Shown here in pieces: positions 8,368 to 17,532 of a DNA stretch of 64,000 bases. The notes beneath the pieces are model-generated. The model was not told the origin of the DNA, ran no database searches, and worked only from the letters and a program-made list of their open reading frames with translations. The first letter of the stretch is position 1, and every line of letters starts with the position of its first letter. Source of the stretch: Natronosalvus amylolyticus (lineage in GTDB: Archaea > Halobacteriota > Halobacteria > Halobacteriales > Natrialbaceae); contig NZ_CP101156.1 in the NCBI RefSeq assembly GCF_024298845.1, positions 1,116,001 through 1,180,000 on the forward strand. Direction: 5' to 3'. A program made the position numbers and the translations under genes.

Positions 8368-10710
8368 ATGAGCGACGAGGAACTCGCCAAAGACCTCGGT
8401 CTCGTCTCGGCGATGACGATCGGTATCGGGACGATGATTGGTGCAGGTATTTTCGTCTTACCTGGCGTCGCTGCTCAAGAAACGGGCCCGATCGTCGTTC
8501 TCTCATTTATTATTGGGGGTGCCATCGCGATGGTCAACGCCCTCTCGGTCTCCGAACTGGGAACAGCGATGCCGAAAGCCGGTGGCGCGTACTATTACGT
8601 CAACCGGGCACTTGGCCCGCTTGCGGGTTCGATTTCGGGCCTCGGCGACTGGCTCGGACTCGCGTTCGCTTCAGCGTTCTATACCATCGGTTTCGGCCGA
8701 TATCTTGGTGAACTCCTCACACTTCCGTCAATTGGTTTCCTCAACAGCGTGCAGGTCGGTGCCATCCTCGCCGGTGTCGTTTTCGTCGGCGTAAACTACA
8801 TCGGAGCGAAAGAAACCGGTGGGATTCAGACGGTAATCGTTACGATCTTGCTCGCAATTTTGACCCTGTTTGCCATCGCCGGCTGGTTCGCCTTCGACTG
8901 GGCCACTGTCGCACCCGATGGCGAGTGGGCACCGCTTGGCACCGCCGAACTCCTTCCTGCAACGGGACTCGTGTTCGTCTCGTATCTGGGCTATGCAAAG
9001 ATCGCAACTGTCGGCGAGGAAATGAAAAACCCCGGCAGAAACCTCCCAATCGCCATCGTCGGAAGCGTCGCCATCGTGACGGTCCTGTACGGAATCCTCG
9101 TCACGATAATGCTCGGAGTAGTTCCATGGCAGGAGCTCGATCTCGAAGCACCAGTTGCACAGGCTGCTCGTGTCGCGTTCCCCGGTGGGTTGGCGGGTGC
9201 AGCGGCGACGATTATGACGCTCGGTGCACTGTTGGCAACGGCCTCTTCGGCCAACGCCTCGATTCTCGCCTCGGCACGGATCAATTTCGCTATGGGCCGC
9301 GATAAGATCGTCAACGAGTGGCTGAACCAGATTCACCCACGCTTTGCAACCCCGTACCGATCAATCGTCGTCACCGGCCTCCTGATCATCGGCTTCGTCG
9401 TCTTCATGGGCCGAGACATCGCAGTCCTGGCAGAAGCGGCGAGCGTGTTGCACCTGATCGTCTACGCAATGTTGAACCTCGCCCTGATCGTGTTTCGGGA
9501 AACCGATCATCCCGATTACGACCCAGACTTCACCGTGCCACTGTATCCGATCGTACCGATACTCGGCTTTTCGCTTTCACTGGGGCTGATCTACTTCATG
9601 GACACGACGTCACAGATTCTGGCTGTCGTGTTCGTCGTCGGTGCAGTGCTGTGGTATCTGTTGTACGCCAGGTACGAAACGCCCATCGAGGGCGTCCTCG
9701 GCGAGTACGTTCGTGAACGGCCGGACGAAATGCCGGACATTGCCGTGTCCGCTGCGGAAGCCGCCTCACCTGAGAGTGCTGCACCCTACAACGTGATGGT
9801 CCCGATCTCGAATCCGCAAACAGAAAACGAACTCGTCTCGCTCGGTTGTACGATGGCGAAACAGAACGACGGTGTCGTCCACGCCGTTCACGTCGTCCAG
9901 GTCCCCGATCAGACGTCACTCGAGTACGTTTCCGGACAACTCGAGGACCTCGACCGAGATTCGACGCAGTTACTCGATAACGCCCTCGAGATCGCCGACG
10001 AGTACGATGCGGAGATGGAAACGCACACGATCGTCTCTCACCGATCGATCGAAGAGGTGTTCGACTCGGCTGAACGCCTCGATGCGGACACGGTCGTCAT
10101 GGGGTGGAGCCCTCGTCGACCGTGGACGGCCGGACGGACAGGCACCGCGCTCGAGGAACTCACGAGTAACCTCCCGTGTGATTTCCTCGTGTTCAAAGAC
10201 CGTGGCTTCGATCCGTCACGGATTCTGCTGCCGACCGCTGGCGGACCGGACTCCGACCTGAGTGCAGAGGCGGCCAAGGCGTTCCGCGATATCCACGGAG
10301 CCGAAGTGTCCGTCTTGCACGTTGTAGACGAGGATACCGAACGGGCCAAGGCGATGAGCTTTATCGGTGGCTGGGCCGACGAACACGGGCTTGGCGACGC
10401 TAACTTGCTGGTCGAAACCGACGGCGACATCGAGGGGGCGATCAGACGAGCGAGCGAAGACCACTCGATGATACTCATCGGCGCCACTGGTCGGGGCTTG
10501 CTCACCCGTTTGCTCGGCGACTCGCTGGTGTTCGACGTCATCGACGAGGTCGATTGCTCTGTCGTCCTCTCCGAACGGCCGTCCAAACGGTCACTCCGCC
10601 AACGGCTATTCGGCCGCTCCGGTAGTGAAGGGACAAAAGCAGCGACCAGCGACGATGAACAGCAGGAAGCCGAACCGCTCGCTGACGAATCGGCCGCCGA
10701 AGGGAGCTAA
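8368..10710 (+). CDS. APC-family permease fused to tandem Usp domains
   Basis: A 780-residue protein. Residues about 1-430 form a 12-helix APC-superfamily permease opening with GIGTMIGAGIFVLPG, the substrate-backbone motif of amino acid/polyamine permeases. After a short linker, two universal stress protein domains follow (about 470-605 and 610-740); the second has a G-2X-G-9X-G-like nucleotide loop (GATGRG, then GDS). The tail is charged. ATG 8368 gives the usual N-terminus; ATG 8344 is an alternative. The gene sits between trkA and trkH and is flanked by two palindromic elements. It probably moves an amino acid or cation across the membrane, with Usp domains sensing nucleotides; the substrate is unknown. 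Confidence 0.88.
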   Translation: MSDEELAKDLGLVSAMTIGIGTMIGAGIFVLPGVAAQETGPIVVLSFIIGGAIAMVNALSVSELGTAMPKAGGAYYYVNRALGPLAGSISGLGDWLGLAFASAFYTIGFGRYLGELLTLPSIGFLNSVQVGAILAGVVFVGVNYIGAKETGGIQTVIVTILLAILTLFAIAGWFAFDWATVAPDGEWAPLGTAELLPATGLVFVSYLGYAKIATVGEEMKNPGRNLPIAIVGSVAIVTVLYGILVTIMLGVVPWQELDLEAPVAQAARVAFPGGLAGAAATIMTLGALLATASSANASILASARINFAMGRDKIVNEWLNQIHPRFATPYRSIVVTGLLIIGFVVFMGRDIAVLAEAASVLHLIVYAMLNLALIVFRETDHPDYDPDFTVPLYPIVPILGFSLSLGLIYFMDTTSQILAVVFVVGAVLWYLLYARYETPIEGVLGEYVRERPDEMPDIAVSAAEAASPESAAPYNVMVPISNPQTENELVSLGCTMAKQNDGVVHAVHVVQVPDQTSLEYVSGQLEDLDRDSTQLLDNALEIADEYDAEMETHTIVSHRSIEEVFDSAERLDADTVVMGWSPRRPWTAGRTGTALEELTSNLPCDFLVFKDRGFDPSRILLPTAGGPDSDLSAEAAKAFRDIHGAEVSVLHVVDEDTERAKAMSFIGGWADEHGLGDANLLVETDGDIEGAIRRASEDHSMILIGATGRGLLTRLLGDSLVFDVIDEVDCSVVLSERPSKRSLRQRLFGRSGSEGTKAATSDDEQQEAEPLADESAAEGS

Positions 10711-10985
10711 ACACCCCAAATACCGACTGCGGCTACACTCGTGTGGCAATAGTGGCCAGTGAACGTCAGTGTACACCCGCACCCAATCGGGCGTCGCGGT
10801 CGGTGTGTCAATCGTTTCGCTGGCTACTACAGGTGCCCACCAGTCGATATTCTGATGGACTCTCCGAGTGATTTTTACCGTTCGGTGACCCTCGGACACC
10901 GCAAAAAGCCCACGAGTTACGACTGCTGGCCGATTCACCACATCGAATCCATTAAATCAGTACGCTTCCCACGTAGGCCCGTTCG
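10711..10985. other. Intergenic region with repeat element B
   Basis: Between the APC-Usp gene and trkH. It holds the palindromic element at 10750-10829 and an ATTAAATC stretch near 10950 that could be the trkH TATA box. Confidence 0.5.
10750..10829. repeat. Palindromic 80-base element, copy B
   Basis: Begins TAGTGGCCAGTGAACGTCAG and ends TTTCGCTGGCTACTA. The arms match copies A and C; the core differs except for a GCGTCGCGGT stretch close to GCGACGCGGT in copy C. Confidence 0.75.
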
Positions 10986-12560
10986 ATGAGGATTCGTGTT
11001 GACTGGCGCTCGAGCGTAAGCCTGACGGGGACAGTCCTCAAGTGGCTTGCCGTTCCGTTGATTGGGCCGTTGTTATTGGCCCTCTACGACGGGACCGATA
11101 TCGTTCCGTTCATCGTCACAATCGTCATCACCGCCCTGGTTGGGACGTTCCTCGAGCGACTGAGCGACGAGCGAGACCTTCGCCAGCGTGAGGCGTTTTT
11201 AATGGTGGCCCTGACGTGGCTCGGCGTTGCGGTGGCCGGGTCAATCCCCTTCTTTCTGACCGGCATCACCGCCGATCCAGCGTCGTCGTTCTATAACCCG
11301 CTCTTCGACGTATCCAGTGGAGGTCTCGCTACACTGGCGCTCGTCGTGAGTGCGCTCGTCGATTCGCTGTTCGAGAGTATGAGCGGGTTGACGACTACTG
11401 GAGCGACCATCATGAGTGGCTGGGATTTCGCGAATCAGTCACGGGCGATCTTGTTCTGGCGGCAACTACTACAGTGGCTCGGAGGCCTGGGCATCCTGGT
11501 CGTCGCCATTGGACTACTCTCGAACCTGATGGTCGGTGGAGCACAGTTGATGGAGACCGAAACGCAGACGCGAAACGTGACGAAGCTCACACCCGAAATC
11601 GAGAGCACGGCTCGGCTCATCTGGGGGCTGTACGTCGGATTGACGCTCGCTGCCGTCGCCGTATTTTATGCCCTCCATCTGATCGGACTCGCACCAAATA
11701 TGGATCTCTTCAACGCGGTTTCGCATGCCTTTACCAGTGTGGCAACCGCAGGCTTCTCGCCCGAGGCCGGGAGCGTCGGGGCGTTCGAACCCATCGTCCA
11801 GTGGGCGGTGATGCCGTTCATGATCCTCGGGGCGACAAACTTCGTTTTGCTCTACTATCTGGTCCAGGGAAACTTCGAGCGCCCCTTCAAATCCGAGGAA
11901 CTCCGCTTTTATCTCAGTATCATCGCCATTTTCGCCGCTATCGTCTCTGTCATTCTCGCGCTGGACCCGGACGTGAACACCGGCCTCGAGGAAACCGTTC
12001 GTCACAGCCTGTTCAACGTCGTTTCCATCGTTACGACGACGGGTTACGCGTCGATGGACTTTAACACCTGGTCGCCGGGAGCAAAACACATCCTCTTTCT
12101 CTCGATGTTCGTCGGCGGGATGGCCGGGAGTACCACCTGTTCGATTAAAACCGTCCGATGGCTCGTTATCTTCAAAAGTCTGTACCGGAACCTGTTCGTC
12201 TCCGTGCACCCACAGGCAGTTCGGCCCGTCAGATTGGGCGATTCCGTGGTCGACGAGGACACGATTAACGACATCTTCGCGTACGTCTTGCTCGCAATCA
12301 TGCTGTTCTTCGCGCTGACCGTGCTGGTCGTCGTCGACGCCGCTCGAGTAGGGACCGCTGTCAGCGAGTTCGAAGCGCTAGGTGCCTCTGCCTCTATCTT
12401 CCTGAATATCGGCCCAGCGTTCGGCATGGCCGGCCCCATGGACAACTACGCCGGTTTCCCGGTAACGACGCGAGCAGTCATGGTGATCATGATGTGGATT
12501 GGCCGAATCGAGATCATCCCCGTACTGATCCTGTTGATTCCGGCCTACTGGGAATCCTGA
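10986..12560 (+). CDS. trkH: TrkH-family K+ channel subunit
   Basis: A 524-residue TrkH/KtrB-type protein, the membrane pore partner of TrkA. All four pore-loop segments can be seen: LTTTGAT, FTSVATAGFSPE, IVTTTGYASMD and FGMAGPMDNYAG, each with the selectivity-filter glycine or its equivalent. Between them run paired helices, as expected for the 4 x (M1-P-M2) fold, preceded by two extra N-terminal helices. The length is normal for the family. It is read away from trkA, with an APC-Usp transporter in between, and is followed by methylglyoxal synthase. Likely function: K+ uptake to balance high external salt. Confidence 0.93.
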   Translation: MRIRVDWRSSVSLTGTVLKWLAVPLIGPLLLALYDGTDIVPFIVTIVITALVGTFLERLSDERDLRQREAFLMVALTWLGVAVAGSIPFFLTGITADPASSFYNPLFDVSSGGLATLALVVSALVDSLFESMSGLTTTGATIMSGWDFANQSRAILFWRQLLQWLGGLGILVVAIGLLSNLMVGGAQLMETETQTRNVTKLTPEIESTARLIWGLYVGLTLAAVAVFYALHLIGLAPNMDLFNAVSHAFTSVATAGFSPEAGSVGAFEPIVQWAVMPFMILGATNFVLLYYLVQGNFERPFKSEELRFYLSIIAIFAAIVSVILALDPDVNTGLEETVRHSLFNVVSIVTTTGYASMDFNTWSPGAKHILFLSMFVGGMAGSTTCSIKTVRWLVIFKSLYRNLFVSVHPQAVRPVRLGDSVVDEDTINDIFAYVLLAIMLFFALTVLVVVDAARVGTAVSEFEALGASASIFLNIGPAFGMAGPMDNYAGFPVTTRAVMVIMMWIGRIEIIPVLILLIPAYWES

Positions 12561-12723
12561 CTGGGTTCGTCTGATAGGATTATCGTCGGCGTTCATCGGT
12601 ACCGACGAAGAACCGAGGCACAGCGTCGACAGCCGTGCTTCGAACCCGCCGGCTGGCTACGATAACCCCTAGAATTGCCACGGTCAGGTACAGTTATCGG
12701 TTGGGAGATGAACCAATACCGCA

Positions 12724-13104
12724 ATGACTCGAGTTGCGCTCATCGCCCACGACGAGAAAAAGGCCGATCTCATCGATTTCGTCCAGCAACACGAAGCCCA
12801 GTTAACCGACTACGAACTCATCGGCACCGGAACGACGGGGAAGCGGTTGATGGAGGCAACCGACCTCGAGGTCGACAGACAGGCTTCCGGCCCGCTCGGG
12901 GGCGATCTGATGATCGGCGGACAGATCGCCGAAGGCCGACTCGATGGCCTCATTTTCCTTCGTGACCCCTTGACGGCCCAACCACACGAACCGGACGTTT
13001 CCGCGCTGTTGCGTATCTGTGACGTCCACGATACGCCGCTCGCGACGAACCTCTCGAGTGCGGCATTTCTACTCGAGGGACTGAAACGGAAAGGCGAATC
13101 CTGA
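12724..13104 (+). CDS. mgsA: Methylglyoxal synthase
   Basis: A 126-residue protein matching methylglyoxal synthase over its full length; the enzyme converts dihydroxyacetone phosphate to methylglyoxal and phosphate in the cytoplasm. The phosphate loop TGTTGK (35-40), the catalytic Asp in SGPLGGD (D61), and D81, H88 and D91 in RDPLTAQPHEPD are all present. The C-terminus is slightly shorter than in the bacterial enzyme. It lies between trkH and two K+/Na+:H+ antiporter genes, all on the same strand, which recalls the bacterial link between methylglyoxal stress and Kef potassium efflux. Confidence 0.92.
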   Translation: MTRVALIAHDEKKADLIDFVQQHEAQLTDYELIGTGTTGKRLMEATDLEVDRQASGPLGGDLMIGGQIAEGRLDGLIFLRDPLTAQPHEPDVSALLRICDVHDTPLATNLSSAAFLLEGLKRKGES

Positions 13105-13172
13105 AACCGGTCGCTCGTGACACGAAAGCCAATGCATAAAAGGCAGATACCCGAAGCGTGGACAGGTATTGA

Positions 13173-14906
13173 TTGATGAGTGAGATCGCCCTCGCCGCCG
13201 ACTTTGCCATTATCATCGTCGTCGCAACGGCTGTGGGGATACTCGTGCGTCAACTCGGTCAGCCGACGATTATCGCGTATATCTTTACCGGAGTGATTCT
13301 CGGACCGGTGTTGTTCGACATCGTCACCGACGATGGCCTGGTCTATCTCATGGCGGAACTCGGGCTGGGGTTTTTGCTCTTTTTACTGGGGATGAAAATG
13401 CGCTTTTCCGATATTCGCGACATCCTTCGGCCGATCACGAACGTCGCCATCGGACAAACGGTGTTACAGACGGCGCTGGCGTTTCTCGTCGCGCTCGCAC
13501 TTGGGTTTGGGACCAGAGAGGTCCTCGTTATCTCGCTCGCGACGGTGTTCGGAGCGACCCCAATCATCGTCAAAGTACTCTCGGATAAAGACGAGATTAC
13601 ATCGCTTCCTGGAAAAATTGACGTTGGTGTACTCATCGTTCAGGACATCTATCTAGTCGTCGTTCTCGCGATGTTCAGTGCCGACTCACTCGAGAACACC
13701 GGCGAAATCGCTCAAACGCTGGCTATAATTTTCGTCATGATGGCGTTTATCGGGTTGTTTTCGTTTGCCTCCTCGCGCTATCTCCTGCCGCGAATTTTCA
13801 GACGCGTCGCCAGCAACAAAGACGTCTTCCTGGTGATTGCCATCGCGTGGGCCTTCCTGTTCATCGCCGTTGCAGGCACCCAGTTCGACGGCGGTATCGA
13901 AATCGGTGCCTTCCTCGCCGGCATCAGCCTTGCTCAGTTACCTTACAGCAAGGAACTCGAGGACCGAATCACGCCGATTACCGACTTTTTCATCCTCGTA
14001 TTCTTTGTCAGCATCGGTCTCCAGATAGAAGGTGGTGCACCGAGCCTGTTTGCCTACTGGCAAGAAGCACTTATCGCATCGGCGGTTCTCATGGTCGGGA
14101 ATTTCTGGATCATGTTTTATCTCATCGATCGAGAAGGGTTCGGGGTCGAGCCGACGTTTCTCGCCTCGATCAACATGGTGCAGGTGAGCGAGTTCTCCCT
14201 GATCGTTGGGGCATTGGCACTCCAGCAGGGCTATATCGACGCAGAAATCCTCGGCTATCTCACCCTGATGGCGCTGGTGACGATGACGCTGTCGACGTAC
14301 ATCGTTGCCAACAATCACGCTATCTACGAACGTCTCGAGCCCTGGTTTCGTCGGTTCGAATCGGACACAGACCGAGATGCCGACCTTAAGACCTACAGCA
14401 ACCATGCCATTGCCATCGGCTATGACGAGATTACGGCCAGCGTGTTACCGCTGCTCGAAGCGAACTACGACGATGTCGTGATAATCGATCGGAAAAGCGA
14501 ACACATCGATGCAATCGACGAGGGGCCATACGACTACGTTTTCGGTGACTTTCGTCACAACGAAATCCGCAAAGAGGCAAACCTCTCCGATGCCAGCTTC
14601 GTACTGAGTTCCAGTGTCGAACGTGACGTGAACGAAGCACTGCTCGAGGAAGTCGGGGACGATGCACTCGTCTTCGTCGAGGCCGAGCGAATCGACGATG
14701 CGCGTTCGCTCTATGCGAAGGGCGCAACGTACGTGGTGATGAGTACGCACCTGGCAGCCGAGAGGCTGAGCGAGTACGTCGCACAGTATCTCACCGACAG
14801 GTCGTCGTTCGATTCGGTGACTACCTCTGATATCGAACGGCTTCGAGCCACCGTTCGCCCATCAGGTCGCGGCGGGTTCGTTTCCCGAGGTGAGGAAGAT
14901 GGCTGA
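13173..14906 (+). CDS. CPA2 cation:proton antiporter with degenerate TrkA_N tail
   Basis: A 577-residue protein. Residues about 8-385 are a Kef/RosB-type CPA2 transporter with about 12 helices. The segment from about 405 to 545 resembles a TrkA_N domain, but the first loop reads IGYDEIT where a GxGxxG would be expected, so nucleotide binding may be lost. Such proteins exchange K+ or Na+ for protons. The next antiporter gene starts inside its last codons (ATGGCTGA overlap), so the two are probably translated together. Start is ATG 13173 or the following ATG 13176. Ion specificity cannot be read from the sequence. Confidence 0.88.
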   Translation: MMSEIALAADFAIIIVVATAVGILVRQLGQPTIIAYIFTGVILGPVLFDIVTDDGLVYLMAELGLGFLLFLLGMKMRFSDIRDILRPITNVAIGQTVLQTALAFLVALALGFGTREVLVISLATVFGATPIIVKVLSDKDEITSLPGKIDVGVLIVQDIYLVVVLAMFSADSLENTGEIAQTLAIIFVMMAFIGLFSFASSRYLLPRIFRRVASNKDVFLVIAIAWAFLFIAVAGTQFDGGIEIGAFLAGISLAQLPYSKELEDRITPITDFFILVFFVSIGLQIEGGAPSLFAYWQEALIASAVLMVGNFWIMFYLIDREGFGVEPTFLASINMVQVSEFSLIVGALALQQGYIDAEILGYLTLMALVTMTLSTYIVANNHAIYERLEPWFRRFESDTDRDADLKTYSNHAIAIGYDEITASVLPLLEANYDDVVIIDRKSEHIDAIDEGPYDYVFGDFRHNEIRKEANLSDASFVLSSSVERDVNEALLEEVGDDALVFVEAERIDDARSLYAKGATYVVMSTHLAAERLSEYVAQYLTDRSSFDSVTTSDIERLRATVRPSGRGGFVSRGEEDG

Positions 14907-16602
14907 AGCTCTCATCCTGGATCTCGCCGTGATGTTCGTCGCAGCAGGCTTCCTGTTGCTGGTCACCAATCACCTCGATCTGTCACCGGTGCCAATTTAT
15001 CTCATTGCTGGCGTTCTGGTGGGAACGTTCATCGATCAACCGGACCTTATCGTGCTGGCTCAGTGGGGTATCGCGTTCCTTGTTTTCGTCTTCGGCATCC
15101 GGGTCGACCTGGGTGACCTGCAATCAGTTCTCAGAGATGGTGAAATCGCGGCGATCACCCAACTGCTCGTCGTCGCCCCCCTCGCGTTTGCCATCGGCTA
15201 TCTCGCCGGCGATTTCTTTGGCTTCGATGATCCGGCAAGAAATGCCATCTATTTCAGTATCGCCGTAACCTTGAGTTCGACCATCGTAGGTGCTGGATTA
15301 CTCGAGACGGAGATCCGAGACAACCTCGTGTATGGCCGCCTCGCCTCATCGATCCACTTCTTCGATGATATGGTTGCTATCGTCTTACTGCTGGTGTTGA
15401 GTAGCGAGGTGCTCACCGCGGATGCAATCGCCGCGAAGATCGGTTACGGTGTCATGCTTCTGGCCGCAGGGCTGTTCGTCTACCGGCACGGGTTCTCGCT
15501 TCTCGTTCGATTTGCCGACGGGTCGGACGAACTCGTGTTGATGGGCAGCATCTCGTTACTGATTGCCTTTCTGGCAGCCGCCGAGTACCTCGGTATTTCC
15601 ATCGTTATCGGTGCCTTTGCTGCCGGCATCGCGATCAGAAACGACGAAACTCAAGGGCTTGCCGTTCACAACGGTATCGACTCGATTCGTGAGTTTTTCG
15701 TCACGATATTCTTCGTCACTGTGGGCGCGCTGGTCTCATTTCCGTCACTCGAGATGGGGGTCCTTGCAGTCGCGATGATCGCCCTCGTGGCCTGTGTCAA
15801 CCCGGTCGTCCTCTTTCTCGCGTTCGTTTACGAAGGGTACGACACGCGGACTGCTTTCCTGGCCAGTTCAGGACTCAATCAGGTGAGTGAGTTTTCCCTC
15901 ATTCTGGCGATCCAGGCGACGTTGCTCGGGACCATCACCGACACGATGTTCGATGCGATTATTCTCGCTGCGGCCGTGACGATGCTCCTGACGTCGCTCG
16001 TTCGTCGTCACGAACAAACCGTCTATTCGTCGGTCGTCTCACGGCTATTTACGACGACGCAATCCCGATCGGTCGATGAAATGAGTCGGGTCGACTCGTC
16101 GCTCGAAAATCACGTCATCGTTCTCGGCTACGGTCGGCAGGGCCGACGTATTGTGCGGCGACTGGAGGAACTGGATCACCCATATGTCGTCATGGAAAAC
16201 GACCCGACACTCCACAGCCGACTCGAGGTCGAGGCTCAACAGTACGTCTTCGGTGACGCAATCTCGGAATATCCCTGGGAAAAAGCGAGACTCGAGACAG
16301 CGACACTCATCATTTCGACGGTCGATTATCGACCCGTATCCGATGCCTTGCTCGACCTCGAACTGGCTGAGGAGACTGACGTCGTGTTACGTTCTACCGG
16401 TGGTCCGGAAGCACAAGAGTTCCTCCAACGCGGCGCCACGTACGTGAGCGTGCCGGATATTCTCGCAGGTCAAAAATTACAGTCTGTCGTGGAACGTATA
16501 CTCGAGCATGAGGTCTCTGGTGAGGAGATACAAAATGAACATCTCGAGACACTTGCCGAACTGGAGCGATACGGATTTGCGAGCCAGAGTGAACGGTTTT
16601 GA
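14899..16602 (+). CDS. CPA2 cation:proton antiporter with TrkA_N domain
   Basis: A 567-residue Kef-type antiporter. The N-terminal two thirds are hydrophobic with about 12 helices, including the NQVSEFSLIL stretch typical of CPA2 transporters. A TrkA_N domain follows with an intact LGYGRQGRR loop and the acidic VVMEND end of the second strand, which predicts NAD(H) binding. ATG 14899 overlaps the preceding stop codon and is preferred over ATG 14890. Together with the gene before it, it may form a two-subunit antiporter in which only this partner senses nucleotides; that is inference. Confidence 0.88.
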   Translation: MAEALILDLAVMFVAAGFLLLVTNHLDLSPVPIYLIAGVLVGTFIDQPDLIVLAQWGIAFLVFVFGIRVDLGDLQSVLRDGEIAAITQLLVVAPLAFAIGYLAGDFFGFDDPARNAIYFSIAVTLSSTIVGAGLLETEIRDNLVYGRLASSIHFFDDMVAIVLLLVLSSEVLTADAIAAKIGYGVMLLAAGLFVYRHGFSLLVRFADGSDELVLMGSISLLIAFLAAAEYLGISIVIGAFAAGIAIRNDETQGLAVHNGIDSIREFFVTIFFVTVGALVSFPSLEMGVLAVAMIALVACVNPVVLFLAFVYEGYDTRTAFLASSGLNQVSEFSLILAIQATLLGTITDTMFDAIILAAAVTMLLTSLVRRHEQTVYSSVVSRLFTTTQSRSVDEMSRVDSSLENHVIVLGYGRQGRRIVRRLEELDHPYVVMENDPTLHSRLEVEAQQYVFGDAISEYPWEKARLETATLIISTVDYRPVSDALLDLELAEETDVVLRSTGGPEAQEFLQRGATYVSVPDILAGQKLQSVVERILEHEVSGEEIQNEHLETLAELERYGFASQSERF

Positions 16603-16725
16603 GGTCACTCAATAGAAAAGAGAGGAGTCAGAGACGTGGTCTGACCCATTGTACCCGGTGGTTGCGGATATCTAATCAGTTGGAGCCGGTGACAGACTCC
16701 GCATTATTTTTGATACGACGCGGTA

Positions 16726-16920
16726 TCAAAACGGACCATCAAAGTATTCGTGGACGAGCAACACGAGACCAATACCGATACTAAATACAAGCATGGCAAC
16801 CGACGTCGAGAGGTCGAGAACGTCGACTAGTCCCAACGCGCCAACAATGGCGAGTCCGACGCCTATGGTGTAGATTCCGAGATTGCGTCCGCGAACCCCA
16901 AGGTCCCGTAACACGACCAT
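16726..16920 (-). CDS. Small two-helix membrane protein
   Basis: A 64-residue product with two hydrophobic helices (about 15-35 and 40-58), an arginine-containing N-terminus and the ending HEYFDGPF. No family is recognised. It lies on the minus strand between antiporter genes, and its start is about 90 bases from the divergent start of the KhtT-like gene. Its composition fits a genuine membrane microprotein; a role with the antiporters is possible but unsupported. Confidence 0.55.
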   Translation of the reverse strand: MVVLRDLGVRGRNLGIYTIGVGLAIVGALGLVDVLDLSTSVAMLVFSIGIGLVLLVHEYFDGPF

Positions 16921-17007
16921 TACCTGTTCGTCAGGCTAGTTCTCGAAAAGGCCATCGATATTTCCAGAGCGACGTGATTTATTACCGACCGGCCACGACG
17001 GACAGGC

Positions 17008-17499
17008 ATGACGATTTACGAGAGTGACCTGCCGGGCGTGGGAAAGAAATACGAGATCGAACTCGAGAGTGACGAACGACTCGTGATTGTAACCCACAAC
17101 ACCGGGAAGCGAGAGATTTTCAAAAAAGATATGCAGGGGGCTGATAGCGAGAAGATATTCGAGTTGCCGGACAGACTCGCTCGAAAAGTGGGGACAATCC
17201 TCGAGGGTGCGTACTTTCAGCCGGTCCAATCCAAACGTGTCGAGACGATGTTGGCCGACGAGACGTTTATCGAGTGGTACTCGCTCTCACCGGAGTCGAC
17301 ACTCGTCGGGAAGCCACTGAAAGAGTCAAACGTTCGGGAAGAGACCGGCGTCTCGATCGTCGCGATACAGCGGGAGGGCGAACTCGTATCGGCACCGGGT
17401 CCGGATACGGTTCTAGAAGGTGGCGATACGCTCGTCGTCGTCGGTGACCGTGACGATTGTCGGGCATTCGAAAGCCTCGTCAGCGGCACCAACGAGTGA
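17008..17499 (+). CDS. KhtT-like regulatory subunit of a cation antiporter
   Basis: A 163-residue soluble protein with the two-part layout of KhtT: an N-terminal domain (about 1-70, starting YESDLPGVGKKYEIEL) and a C-terminal RCK_C/TrkA_C domain (about 85-160, with STLVGKPLKESNVREETG and LEGGDTLVVVGDRDD). In Bacillus, KhtT controls the K+/H+ antiporter KhtU. Here the next gene, 33 bases downstream, encodes a CPA2 antiporter, so the pair is very likely a KhtTU-type system. Confidence 0.88.
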   Translation: MTIYESDLPGVGKKYEIELESDERLVIVTHNTGKREIFKKDMQGADSEKIFELPDRLARKVGTILEGAYFQPVQSKRVETMLADETFIEWYSLSPESTLVGKPLKESNVREETGVSIVAIQREGELVSAPGPDTVLEGGDTLVVVGDRDDCRAFESLVSGTNE

Positions 17500-17532
17500 T
17501 CAGTATGGTTTGCCACATAGAGGTGACCGAGG

